Positions 53,715 through 61,731 of a stretch of DNA of 64,000 bases are shown piece after piece. The stretch is from Sinorhizobium fredii USDA 205. GTDB taxonomy: Bacteria; Pseudomonadota; Alphaproteobacteria; Rhizobiales; Rhizobiaceae. Under the pieces are notes generated by a model. That model saw only the letters and a list, made by a program, of their open reading frames with translations, was not told the origin of the DNA and did no database searches. Both the position numbers and the translations under genes were made by a program. The stretch is from positions 147,987-211,986 of the forward strand of contig NZ_AUTC01000045.1 of NCBI RefSeq assembly GCF_001461695.1, read 5' to 3'. The stretch's first letter is position 1. Each line of letters opens with the position of its first letter.

Positions 53715-54494
53715 ATGACAGGAAATGTGCTGAAGGTCCGTGAACTCTGCAAGAGTTTCGGGTCGACCAAGGTTTTGAACGGCGTCAGCTTTCGAATGAC
53801 CGAGGGCGAGGTCATTTCGCTGGTTGGATCGTCCGGTTCAGGCAAGAGCACGGCGCTACGCTGCGTGAATTTCCTCGAGACGCCGACCTCCGGTGAAATC
53901 GAGGTCATGGGTGACGCCGTTTCGGCGGCCGTGAACCATCATGGCAAGACCGAGATCCAAAGTGCTCACCACATAAGGAACTTCCGCCGTCGGATCGGCA
54001 TGGTGTTCCAGAACTTCAATCTGTGGCCGCACCAGACTGTGCTTGGCAATGTGACCCTGGCGTTGCTCCACGTGCTCGGAAAGAACAAGCGCGACGCGAA
54101 GGAGATCGCGCTCTCGGCACTCGCGAAGGTCGGCATGGCCGATTTTCGCGACCGCTATCCCCATCAACTCTCCGGCGGCCAGCAACAGCGTGTAGCGATC
54201 GCCCGCGTGCTCGCGATGAGCCCGAAGATCATGCTTTTCGACGAACCCACCTCCGCACTTGATCCGGAGCTGGTCGGGGAGGTTCTGAGGGTCATCAGAG
54301 GGCTTGCAGATGAGGGAGCCACCATCCTCCTCGTCACCCACGAGATGCGGTTCGCGCGAGACGTCTCGAACCGAATGATCTTCCTGCACAAAGGTGAAAT
54401 TGAGCAGGACGGTACGCCGGAAGAATTGCTTCGCAATCCAGCGTCGGACGCTGTGGCGCGATTCCTTTCCAGCGTGATGCCACTGGCCGCCTGA
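53715..54494 (+). CDS. Polar amino-acid ABC importer ATP-binding protein
   Basis: 259 residues from MTGNVLKVRELCKSFGSTKVLNGVSF. Walker A VGSSGSGKST, signature LSGGQQQR, Walker B IMLFDEPTSALDPE, switch His in VTHEM: the HisP/GlnQ pattern. An internal segment GDAVSAAVNHHGKTEIQSAHHIR is typical of the histidine/octopine branch. It works with the binding protein and two permeases that follow without interruption. It starts 16 bp after the aminotransferase stop, so it is in the same transcript. Confidence 0.94.
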   Translation: MTGNVLKVRELCKSFGSTKVLNGVSFRMTEGEVISLVGSSGSGKSTALRCVNFLETPTSGEIEVMGDAVSAAVNHHGKTEIQSAHHIRNFRRRIGMVFQNFNLWPHQTVLGNVTLALLHVLGKNKRDAKEIALSALAKVGMADFRDRYPHQLSGGQQQRVAIARVLAMSPKIMLFDEPTSALDPELVGEVLRVIRGLADEGATILLVTHEMRFARDVSNRMIFLHKGEIEQDGTPEELLRNPASDAVARFLSSVMPLAA

Positions 54495-54528
54495 CGGCCG
54501 CTATCAAACGAAAAGAGGGGTAACTCCA

Positions 54529-55344
54529 ATGTCGACAATTACGAAACTTCGCTCAGTTCTCGCATCCGGTCTCTTCCTGTTCTCAGCCGCGGCATCGCAA
54601 GCGGAAGAAGGGGTACTGCGGATCGGCACTGAAGGAGACGCGCCACTGTTCAGCATGACCGACGCTGACGGTAACGTTACCGGCTTCGATGCCGACATAG
54701 CGAACGGCATCTGCGCTGAGCTCAAGTTGAAGTGCAAGTTCGTTGTCCAATCCTTCAGTACGCTCGTGCCTTCCATGGACAGCGACCGGTTTGACGTCAT
54801 CATCTCCGGTCTGGGCATCACGGCGGAACGTCAGAAGAAAATCGACTACTCCATTCCGTACGCCACCACGCCTCTCTATTTTGTGGTGGCGAAGGATTCT
54901 CCTCTCGCCGGCCTCAAGAGCCTGGATGAGATCGTAAAGGCGCTCGACGGGAAGAGCCTGGGCGTGGTGACTGGAACCACATACGCCAAGTTCATCCAAA
55001 AACACGTCCCCAGCGCAGAGCTGAAAACCTACGACGCAACGACGCAGCAGACGGCTGATCTCGCTGCAGGTCGCCTTGACGCCGCCTTCGGCGACTCCCC
55101 GACCTGGGCGGATTTCCTCGCCACGCCGGACGGGACAGGGTTCACCCGTGTCAACGTCAAGATCATGGCGATGGATGATCCAGCGTCGCTCGGTCACGGC
55201 ATGGGCGTCGGCATGCGCAAGGGCAATGCCGAGCGCAAGGCAAAACTGGATGCGGCGCTCTGCAAGATGATCACAGAAGGCAAGGTGAAGAATGCCAGCC
55301 TCCATTGGTTCAAGGACGATTACAGCATTCCCTGCACGAAGTGA
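54529..55344 (+). CDS. Family 3 periplasmic amino-acid-binding protein
   Basis: 271 residues, with AGAGGGG upstream. A Sec signal peptide spans about the first 24 residues (LFLFSAAASQA then EEGVLRIG). SBP_bac_3 signature: GVLRIGTEGDAPLFSMTDADGNVTGFDADIANGICAELKLKCKF, then FDVIISGLGITAERQKKIDYSIPY. The fold binds a polar amino acid or opine. The ligand is undetermined, but the class III aminotransferase encoded upstream should act on it or on a product. Confidence 0.93.
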   Translation: MSTITKLRSVLASGLFLFSAAASQAEEGVLRIGTEGDAPLFSMTDADGNVTGFDADIANGICAELKLKCKFVVQSFSTLVPSMDSDRFDVIISGLGITAERQKKIDYSIPYATTPLYFVVAKDSPLAGLKSLDEIVKALDGKSLGVVTGTTYAKFIQKHVPSAELKTYDATTQQTADLAAGRLDAAFGDSPTWADFLATPDGTGFTRVNVKIMAMDDPASLGHGMGVGMRKGNAERKAKLDAALCKMITEGKVKNASLHWFKDDYSIPCTK

Positions 55345-55357
55345 GGCTGAGATCGAC

Positions 55358-55387
55358 ACGTCGTCGCGGCCGAAGTCGCGACGACGT
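55358..55387 (+). terminator. Intercistronic stem-loop after the family 3 binding protein
   Basis: A perfect 11-bp stem (ACGTCGTCGCG at 55358-55368, CGCGACGACGT at 55377-55387) with an 8-nt loop and no T run. As with the other importer, it probably sets a high binding-protein to permease ratio by stabilising the upstream mRNA. Confidence 0.7.
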
Positions 55388-55404
55388 CACGGGAGATATG
55401 TCTG

Positions 55405-56118
55405 ATGTCTTTTGACCTATGGGTTCTTCTGGTCGAGCGGGGGTGGGGATTTGCCCTTTTCCGCGGCGCCACAGTGACACTGGCGGTCGGCCTGCTCGGG
55501 ATGCTCGCCGGGGTCATCATGGCGGTGCCGCTGGCTCTTTTGCGGTGGCGACGCCTTCCCATATTTTCGCAGGCGGTGGACGGCTACAGCATTCTTGTGC
55601 GCGGTGTTCCGGGACTGCTCGTCATCTATCTCTTGTTCTTCGGCTCGATCGAGTGGGTTCAAAGACTGGCGACCGCTTTCGGATACCAAAATAGCGCCGA
55701 CAGCGCTTATCCCTTCGTCATCGGTGTTGTTGCGATCGCGGCAATATCATGTGCCTATTCGATCGAAGTGCTCCGCGGCGCGCTCGACGCCGTGCCGGTG
55801 GGCTTGCTGGAAGCTGCAAAATCCCTTGCCCTGCCGACCCACGTCACCTTCTTCCGCGTCACTCTGCCTATCGCTCTGCGACTCGCGCTCGGCGGCCTCA
55901 ACAATGTTTGGCAGATGACCATCAAGGACACCTCGCTGGTGTCGGTCGTGGGTATGCAGGAACTGATGCGCTCCGCGGCGATCGCCGCCGGCATCACTCG
56001 CTCTCCGCTGTTGTTCTACTGCGCTGCTGCCGGGATGTTTTTTGCGCTGACGGCAATCAGCCAGACGCTCTTCAGTCATACGGAGCGGTTCTTCAACCGT
56101 GGCTTCAGTCGGGGATAA
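55405..56118 (+). CDS. Polar amino-acid ABC permease 1
   Basis: 237 residues with GGGAGA upstream. HisQ/HisM family: GFALFRGATVTLAVGLLGMLAGVIMAVPLALL, YSILVRGVPGLLVIYLLFFG, and the EAA loop EVLRGALDAVPVGLLEAAKSLALPTHVTFFRVTLPIALRLALGG. Five membrane helices. The stop TAA lies one base before the start of the second permease, showing tight coupling. Confidence 0.93.
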   Translation: MSFDLWVLLVERGWGFALFRGATVTLAVGLLGMLAGVIMAVPLALLRWRRLPIFSQAVDGYSILVRGVPGLLVIYLLFFGSIEWVQRLATAFGYQNSADSAYPFVIGVVAIAAISCAYSIEVLRGALDAVPVGLLEAAKSLALPTHVTFFRVTLPIALRLALGGLNNVWQMTIKDTSLVSVVGMQELMRSAAIAAGITRSPLLFYCAAAGMFFALTAISQTLFSHTERFFNRGFSRG

Positions 56119-56119
56119 G

Positions 56120-56800
56120 ATGGAACTAGACCTTGTCACATACGCGGTTCCGTTCCTTCTGGTCGGCGCCAAGACCACCTTGCTGATCAGCGTCTTCGGC
56201 GTCGCTCTGGGATTGCCGTTCGGCATTGCATTGGCTGTCATCCGTACATCCAAAAACCGAATGGTGAGCAGGAGTGCGGATATCTACTGCGCGGTCTTTC
56301 GCGGCACGCCCATGCTGGTGCAGATCTTCGTGATCTACTATGGACTGGGCCAGCTCAGCGCCATTCGAAGCAACCCGGTGATCTGGTGGATCGTCGGCGA
56401 CAGCCTGCATGCGGCGATCCTGGCCGTCGTACTCAACACAGGTGCCTACACTGCGGAAATCTTCCGTACCGCACTCCTTTCCCTTCCGCGGGGTCTGATC
56501 GAGGCGTCGCAGGCCTGTGGCCTGTCGGTGTGGGCAACTTTTCGCCACGTCAAATTTCCGCTGGCGGTTAGGCAAGCCTTGCCTGCCTATAGCAGCGAAG
56601 TTGCCATCATCGTCAAGGAATCAAGCCTCGCATCGACGATCACGGTTCTTGAGATCACCGGCCATGCCAAACGGTTGATGAGCGAAACCTTCGCCATCAT
56701 GGACATCTTCATCATCACATCGGCGTTTTACCTGATGATGAACGTTGTCAGCTTAACTTCGCTAAAGTTGATCGAAAGAAAACTGTCCTTTGCAAAGTAA
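56120..56800 (+). CDS. Polar amino-acid ABC permease 2
   Basis: 226 residues from MELDLVTYAVPFLLVGAKTTLLISVFGVALGLPFG. The EAA loop is EIFRTALLSLPRGLIEASQACGLSVWATFRHVKFPLAVRQALPAYSSE and the helix after it has VAIIVKESSLASTITVLEITGHAKRL, the typical HisM pattern. It pairs with the preceding permease. A small cupin gene follows after 23 bp. Confidence 0.93.
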   Translation: MELDLVTYAVPFLLVGAKTTLLISVFGVALGLPFGIALAVIRTSKNRMVSRSADIYCAVFRGTPMLVQIFVIYYGLGQLSAIRSNPVIWWIVGDSLHAAILAVVLNTGAYTAEIFRTALLSLPRGLIEASQACGLSVWATFRHVKFPLAVRQALPAYSSEVAIIVKESSLASTITVLEITGHAKRLMSETFAIMDIFIITSAFYLMMNVVSLTSLKLIERKLSFAK

Positions 56801-56823
56801 TCTTCACAGTAGAACGGTGATCC

Positions 56824-57177
56824 ATGTCAAAACTAACCTTCATCGACCAGAACAATCTCCCGACGCCCCGTAAAGGCGCGCCGCTTCCCGAGCGGCTGGT
56901 CGACGGAATGCCGCAGTTTCTTACCTGGGACATCGCCGCGACCGCAGACGGAAAGATGCGGTCGGGCGTATGGGAGGCAACTCCAGGCGCCTACCGTTCG
57001 ATCAAGGGCGAGACCTTTGAATTCTGCGTCATACTTTCCGGCGTGTCCGAACTCACTGAGGATGGAGGCGAGCCCCGCAGGATCAGCGCTGGTGACGCTT
57101 TTGTGATGCATCCCGGCTTCGTCGGCACATGGCGGGTTATCGAGACCACACGCAAACTTTGGGTCGCGCGCGACTGA
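56824..57177 (+). CDS. Small cupin-domain protein, paralogue 1 (DUF861-like)
   Basis: 117 residues. Cupin beta-barrel blocks: GVWEATPGAYRSIKGETFEFCVILSGVSELTEDGG (motif 1) and GDAFVMHPGFVGTWRVIETTRKLWV (motif 2). Related to the (S)-ureidoglycine aminohydrolase/EutQ-like cupins of unclear chemistry. Two closer paralogues of each other occur at 61199 and 62863. It is cotranscribed with the amino-acid importer. It may be an auxiliary enzyme or binding protein for the catabolised compound. Confidence 0.87.
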   Translation: MSKLTFIDQNNLPTPRKGAPLPERLVDGMPQFLTWDIAATADGKMRSGVWEATPGAYRSIKGETFEFCVILSGVSELTEDGGEPRRISAGDAFVMHPGFVGTWRVIETTRKLWVARD

Positions 57178-57449
57178 GCGCGCCGACATCCGCTTGTCTC
57201 CGAAATCGGTGAAGTGCGCGCAACTGCCATCTTGTGAAAGGCGGCGCGCGCAATGACCTGAGCCTGTTTCTACAGGAGGCTGCTTGTTATTACGTCCCTT
57301 CTGGCTGTTCGACGGTGCCGCCAACTCGGTTCAGTACGATCAACTGGGCCGCCGCGTCGAGTTGCGGCATCGGCACCTCCGATGAAGGGAGCGGCCCGCG
57401 ATCACTCCGCCGATCGTGACGGTTTTTGAAGCAGGTGAAATTAAATAGT

Positions 57450-58421
57450 ATGATTAGCCAAGACCTGATCGAGCAGAGACGTGAGCGCATCGCCAGTCAC
57501 GTCCTGCGCACCCCTCTAACGATATCGACTTCCCTATCCGAACACATCGGAGCGCAGGTCTGCTTGAAGCTCGAGCATCGCCAATTGACGGGTAGCTTTA
57601 AGCTCCGGGGTGCAACAAGTGCAGTTCTTCAACTCAGCCAATTGGAGCGCGATCGCGGCGTCATCGCAGCCTCAACCGGCAATCACGGGAGAGCACTTTC
57701 CTATGCTGCCCGGGCAGTCGGTTCTTGCGCGACCATTTGCATGTCGCGTCTGGTACCGGAGAACAAGGTCTCGGAAATCCGACGGCTGGGCGCAACAGTA
57801 CGCATAGTGGGTTCTTCGCAGGACGACGCACAAGCGGAAGTCGAGCGGCTGGTTGCAGAAGACGGGCTCAGCATGATCCCGCCTTTTGATCATCCCCACG
57901 TCATCGCCGGCCAGGGAACGGTTGGGCTTGAAATCGCCGAGGAGATGCCCGAGGTCGCGACCGTTCTCGTTCCTCTTTCTGGAGGTGGGTTGGCCGCAGG
58001 CGTCGCGGCAGCCGTAAAGGCCTTGCGACCCCAGGCCAAGGTAATCGGCGTGACTATGGATCGGGGGGCAGCCATGAAGGCTAGCATCGACGCCGGCCAC
58101 CCGGTGCAAGTGAAGGAGTATCGCAGTCTGGCCGACTCGCTCGGCGGTGGAATCGGGTTGGGCAACGCTTGGACATTCCCGATGTGCAAAACCCTTCTCG
58201 ACGACATCGTCCTCGTCAATGAACGCGAGATAGCTGCCGGTATCCGGCACGCTTACGAGCATGAGCGTGAGATAGTCGAGGGCGCTGGCGCAGTTGGTAT
58301 CGCGGCGCTGCTTTCCGGCAAGCTGGCTCATGCCAAAGGTCCGGTAGCAGTTATATTGTCGGGCCAAAATATCGACACGACGTTGCATCGAGAAATCATC
58401 AACGGACTATATAGCGACTGA
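57450..58421 (+). CDS. Threonine-dehydratase-like PLP enzyme (EutB type), pair 2
   Basis: 323 residues from MISQDLIEQRRERIASHVLRTPLT; a TTG eight codons upstream is possible. Fold type II: PLP lysine in LTGSFKLRGATSAVLQL, ASTGNHGRALSYAARAVG, and phosphate loop VPLSGGGLAAG. It is only distantly similar to the EutB-type gene at 30820. It lies 9 bp before an EutC-type gene on the same strand, so the pair likely dehydrates a beta-hydroxy amino acid and reduces the imine, as in EutB/EutC or BhcB/BhcD. The order is dehydratase then reductase, the reverse of pair 1. Confidence 0.86.
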   Translation: MISQDLIEQRRERIASHVLRTPLTISTSLSEHIGAQVCLKLEHRQLTGSFKLRGATSAVLQLSQLERDRGVIAASTGNHGRALSYAARAVGSCATICMSRLVPENKVSEIRRLGATVRIVGSSQDDAQAEVERLVAEDGLSMIPPFDHPHVIAGQGTVGLEIAEEMPEVATVLVPLSGGGLAAGVAAAVKALRPQAKVIGVTMDRGAAMKASIDAGHPVQVKEYRSLADSLGGGIGLGNAWTFPMCKTLLDDIVLVNEREIAAGIRHAYEHEREIVEGAGAVGIAALLSGKLAHAKGPVAVILSGQNIDTTLHREIINGLYSD

Positions 58422-58430
58422 GGTGGACTG

Positions 58431-59426
58431 ATGCCTATTATTAGAATACTTACCGAGCCTGAGCTCAGACACATCATTCCGCTCGACGTCGACGCGGTTA
58501 AATGCACGGAAGGCGCGTTTCGTGCGCTGGTGGTCGACAATGCGGTGGAGATGCCGCCCATTCTGCGTCTGGATGTGCCTGAGAGCAGAGGCGAAGTCGA
58601 TGTGAAAACCGCCTATATTCCAGGCTTGAGCGGCTTCGCGATCAAAATCAGCCCCGGTTTCTTTGACAATCCGAAGCTCGGCCTTGCGAGTACAAACGGG
58701 ATGATGGTTTTGCTCTCAAGTAAAACCGGACTGATTCAGGCGCTTCTTCTGGACAATGGTTACCTGACCGACGTCAGGACAGCAGCCGCTGGTGCAGTTG
58801 CGGCAAAACATCTGTCGCGAGATGGTGCTTCGATCGCAACCATCTTCGGCGCCGGTGTTCAGGCGAGACTGCAACTTCAAGCGCTCACTCTGGTGAGACC
58901 AATCCAAGAAGTCCGTATTTGGGCGCGTGATCACCGCAAGGCGGAGGCGCTCGTCGAACAGTTGAAGCTCGAGCACAGCGTGTCGGTTAGAGCCTTCGCC
59001 GATCCGAAGGAGGCAGTATCGGGTTCTCATATCATCGTGACAACGACACCCGCAGACCGCCCCGTTCTTCATGCCTCCTGGCTTGAACCCGGGCAGCACG
59101 TGACAGCCATGGGCTCCGACGCCGAACATAAGAACGAGATCGATCCGATCGCGATTGCCCGCGCAGACCTTTATGTGGCGGACAGCCTGAAACAGACGCG
59201 GAGGCTCGGGGAACTTCATCATGCCATAGAGGCTGGGCTGGTTGCGAGCGACGCGGATTTTCAGGAACTCGGCGAAATCATTGCAGGCGGGAAGGAGGGA
59301 CGTACTCGCGATGCTGACATTACGATAGCCGATCTTACCGGTACAGGTGTTCAGGACACCGCGATCGCCACGTTGGCCCTTCAACGCGCCGAGGAACTCA
59401 ACGCCGGCAAGATGTTCGAGTGCTGA
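58431..59426 (+). CDS. Ornithine cyclodeaminase/mu-crystallin family protein (EutC type), pair 2
   Basis: 331 residues with TGAGG ahead of the ATG. It carries the family core: VDVKTAYIPGLSGFAIKISPGFFDNP, GYLTDVRTAAAGAVAAKHLSRDGASIATIFGAGVQARLQLQAL, HVTAMGSDAEHKNEIDP. The GAGVQARLQ segment is the NAD(P) site. It is probably an imine (ketimine/iminosuccinate-type) reductase acting after the EutB-type enzyme. It ends 80 bp before the shared promoter block that drives the dehydrogenase. Confidence 0.88.
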   Translation: MPIIRILTEPELRHIIPLDVDAVKCTEGAFRALVVDNAVEMPPILRLDVPESRGEVDVKTAYIPGLSGFAIKISPGFFDNPKLGLASTNGMMVLLSSKTGLIQALLLDNGYLTDVRTAAAGAVAAKHLSRDGASIATIFGAGVQARLQLQALTLVRPIQEVRIWARDHRKAEALVEQLKLEHSVSVRAFADPKEAVSGSHIIVTTTPADRPVLHASWLEPGQHVTAMGSDAEHKNEIDPIAIARADLYVADSLKQTRRLGELHHAIEAGLVASDADFQELGEIIAGGKEGRTRDADITIADLTGTGVQDTAIATLALQRAEELNAGKMFEC

Positions 59427-59505
59427 GGCGGCCGTGTCTTTGCGCAACGCTCATGTTCGGACACCCACCGACTGCCGCCTCAAAGGACCTTCGCAGATTA
59501 TTACC

Positions 59506-59584
59506 GCAACCAATTTGATCTATATTGACACCAATTGCAAAACCAATCTTATATTGATCGCGTGTCCAACCTGATTGGTAGCGA
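59506..59584 (+). promoter_or_regulatory. Shared promoter/operator block, copy 2
   Basis: It matches 42181-42260 at 73 of 80 positions with one single-base gap, including TTGACA (59525-59530) and TATATT (59550-59555) at the same spacing. It ends just before the coding start of the semialdehyde dehydrogenase, giving a very short leader. Confidence 0.85.
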
Positions 59585-59595
59585 AGGTGCTGAAC

Positions 59596-61092
59596 GTGAA
59601 GCCAACTCCCGCGCAAAAAACAACTCCGCTTGTCTCTCCCGCCTCGGCTGCCGTAGTCCGCGATGCTCCTACGCAACTGTTCATCGGCGGCGAATGGGTT
59701 TCTGCAAAAGAAGACCGCACCTTTGAAGTGGTCGACCCCTCGACCGGAGATGTGATCGCCACCGTTTCCGACGGTGATATCGGCGATGGAATATCTGCGG
59801 TCGACGCAGCGGAAAAGGCCGCTGCGGTTTGGAAGGCGACCTCGCCGCGGCGTCGCTCGGACGTTTTGATGAAGTGTTTTCACCTAGTGCTCGAACAGGC
59901 CGAATGGCTGGCGCAACTGATCACCATGGAAAACGGCAAGGCACTCGCGGACGCCAGGTCGGAGGTCTCCTATGCCGCCGAGTTTTTCCGCTGGTACGCG
60001 GAGGAAGCTGTACGGGCACCGGGCGAATTCGGACCTGCACCTTCCGGCGCCAATCAGATCATCGTCAACCATGAGCCGATTGGTATCGCCGTGTTGGTGA
60101 CGCCCTGGAACTTCCCGGCGGCAATGGCGACCCGAAAGATGGCACCCGCACTGGCCGCGGGCTGCACGTGCGTCCTGAAGCCCGCAGCGGAGACCCCGCT
60201 TACGGCACTGGCGATCGGCGAAATTATGCGGCAGGCAGGCGTTCCGGCCGGAGTGGTCAACATCGTGACAACGAGGAAAGCAGGCCCCGTGGTCAGCGCC
60301 ATGCTGCATGACAAGCGGGTACGGAAGCTCTCGTTTACAGGCTCGACAGGCGTCGGCCGTACACTGCTGCGCGAGGCTGCGGACCAGGTTGTCAGTTGTT
60401 CGATGGAACTCGGCGGCAATGCGCCCTTCGTTGTATTCGACGATGCCGACCTGGAGACGGCTGTCGCTGGAGCGATGGTTGCCAAGATGCGCAACGGCGG
60501 CGAGGCATGCACTGCCGCGAACCGCTTCTATGTGCAGAAGGGGATTCTGGGTGAGTTTACGCGGCGGTTTGCGGAAGAGATGGCCGCGCTCAAGGTCGGA
60601 CCAGGACTGGCCCCGGACACGCAGCTTGGGCCACTGATCACCGAGGCCGCGGTCGCCAAGGTGGAACGCCTGGTTGACGACGCCGTTGCCAAGGGAGCCC
60701 GACTGGTTACCGGTGGCCGCCGGTTGAACGGGGACGGCTTCTACTATCCGCCTACCGTACTGGCAGACGTTTCTCCCGATGCCGAGGTACTTCGCGAAGA
60801 AATCTTCGGGCCGGTTGCGCCGGTCATTGCGTTTGAAACCGAGGACGAGGTCGTCCAGATGGCGAACGACACCGAATACGGGCTGGTGTCCTATGTGTTT
60901 ACCGCGGACCTCAAGCGTGCGCTTGCGGTCGCCGGACGGCTGGAAAGCGGCATGGTCGGAATCAACCGAGGCGTCGTCTCCGACGCTGCCGCACCGTTTG
61001 GCGGCATGAAGCAGAGCGGCCTCGGCCGAGAGGGAAGCCACCACGGCATGCTCGAATATCTCGAAACAAAATACATCGCCGCAAGCTGGTAG
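59596..61092 (+). CDS. gabD: NAD(P)-dependent semialdehyde dehydrogenase (GabD-like)
   Basis: 498 residues from a GTG at 59596, chosen because GAAGG lies eight bases before it; GTG at 59587 and an upstream TTG inside the promoter repeat are less likely. Aldehyde dehydrogenase landmarks: VTPWNFPAAMATRKMAPALAAG, the cofactor loop SFTGSTGVGRTLL, the general base Glu in MELGGNAPFVVFDDADL, nucleophile Cys in NGGEACTAANRFYV, and the succinate-semialdehyde-type end NRGVVSDAAAPFGGMKQSGLGREGSHHGMLEYLETKY. It oxidises succinate semialdehyde or a related omega-oxo acid. It would consume the aldehyde made by the class III aminotransferase or the DAO oxidases. Confidence 0.9.
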   Translation: MKPTPAQKTTPLVSPASAAVVRDAPTQLFIGGEWVSAKEDRTFEVVDPSTGDVIATVSDGDIGDGISAVDAAEKAAAVWKATSPRRRSDVLMKCFHLVLEQAEWLAQLITMENGKALADARSEVSYAAEFFRWYAEEAVRAPGEFGPAPSGANQIIVNHEPIGIAVLVTPWNFPAAMATRKMAPALAAGCTCVLKPAAETPLTALAIGEIMRQAGVPAGVVNIVTTRKAGPVVSAMLHDKRVRKLSFTGSTGVGRTLLREAADQVVSCSMELGGNAPFVVFDDADLETAVAGAMVAKMRNGGEACTAANRFYVQKGILGEFTRRFAEEMAALKVGPGLAPDTQLGPLITEAAVAKVERLVDDAVAKGARLVTGGRRLNGDGFYYPPTVLADVSPDAEVLREEIFGPVAPVIAFETEDEVVQMANDTEYGLVSYVFTADLKRALAVAGRLESGMVGINRGVVSDAAAPFGGMKQSGLGREGSHHGMLEYLETKYIAASW

Positions 61093-61198
61093 GCACCCGG
61101 CGATTCCGAGCGCTCCCTACCCTTATTGACAATTTCATAACGAGGTCGGAGCCGACTTGCAGCCGTCTTCTAACGATCACGCAAAAATGGAGAACTAG

Positions 61199-61552
61199 AT
61201 GTTACTACTCAAAACGATCGACCCGAATCCTTCGTTCGAACCGAAGCACGCGACCCCCGCGCCGGATCGCCTTATCGCGGGTGCACCCGCCTTCAAAACC
61301 TGGGCGCAGGACAGCGACAAAGAGGGCAAGGTGAATACCGGCGTCTGGGAGGCCACTCCCGGCGAGACGCACTCCATCAAGGGTGAAACCTTTGAGTTCT
61401 GCCATATCCTGCAGGGAGTGGTCGAGCTGACAGAGAACGGTAAGGAGCCGGTCATTTATCGCGCAGGCGACAGCTTCGTGATGAAACCTGGCTATGTCGG
61501 GGTCTGGAAAACGATCGAGACGGTACGGAAAATCTACGTCACCGTCACTTAA
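61199..61552 (+). CDS. Small cupin-domain protein, paralogue 2
   Basis: 117 residues, MLLLKTIDPNPSFEPKHATPAPDRLIAG, with GGAGAAC before the ATG. Cupin motifs HSIKGETFEFCHILQGVVELTENG and GDSFVMKPGYVGVWKTIETVRKIYV. It is nearly a copy of the gene at 62863, which lies in inverted orientation; even the leader (AAAAATGGAGAACTAG) is identical. It follows the semialdehyde dehydrogenase by 106 bp. Confidence 0.87.
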   Translation: MLLLKTIDPNPSFEPKHATPAPDRLIAGAPAFKTWAQDSDKEGKVNTGVWEATPGETHSIKGETFEFCHILQGVVELTENGKEPVIYRAGDSFVMKPGYVGVWKTIETVRKIYVTVT

Positions 61553-61731
61553 TCGTTGCACCGAAGAGACCGCTCCGATGCATATTACTTCCTTTTTGTG
61601 GCGAGGACGGAGCGACTTGGCAGGGAGGTCTGCCGGTCGGCAATGCCCGAAAAACGGCTGGGCGATTATTCGCCCAAGCGTCTGCGAAACCCAGCTCGTG
61701 CTTCCAGCAGTATGCCCTAGAGATATTCAGG

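Noticed and set aside
53715..61552. The known ectoine/hydroxyectoine uptake and degradation cluster (ehu/eut/doe).
   Set aside because: The EutB/EutC-like genes and amino-acid importer recall it, but no ectoine hydrolase or deacetylase (doeA/doeB type) gene is present, so the name is not justified.
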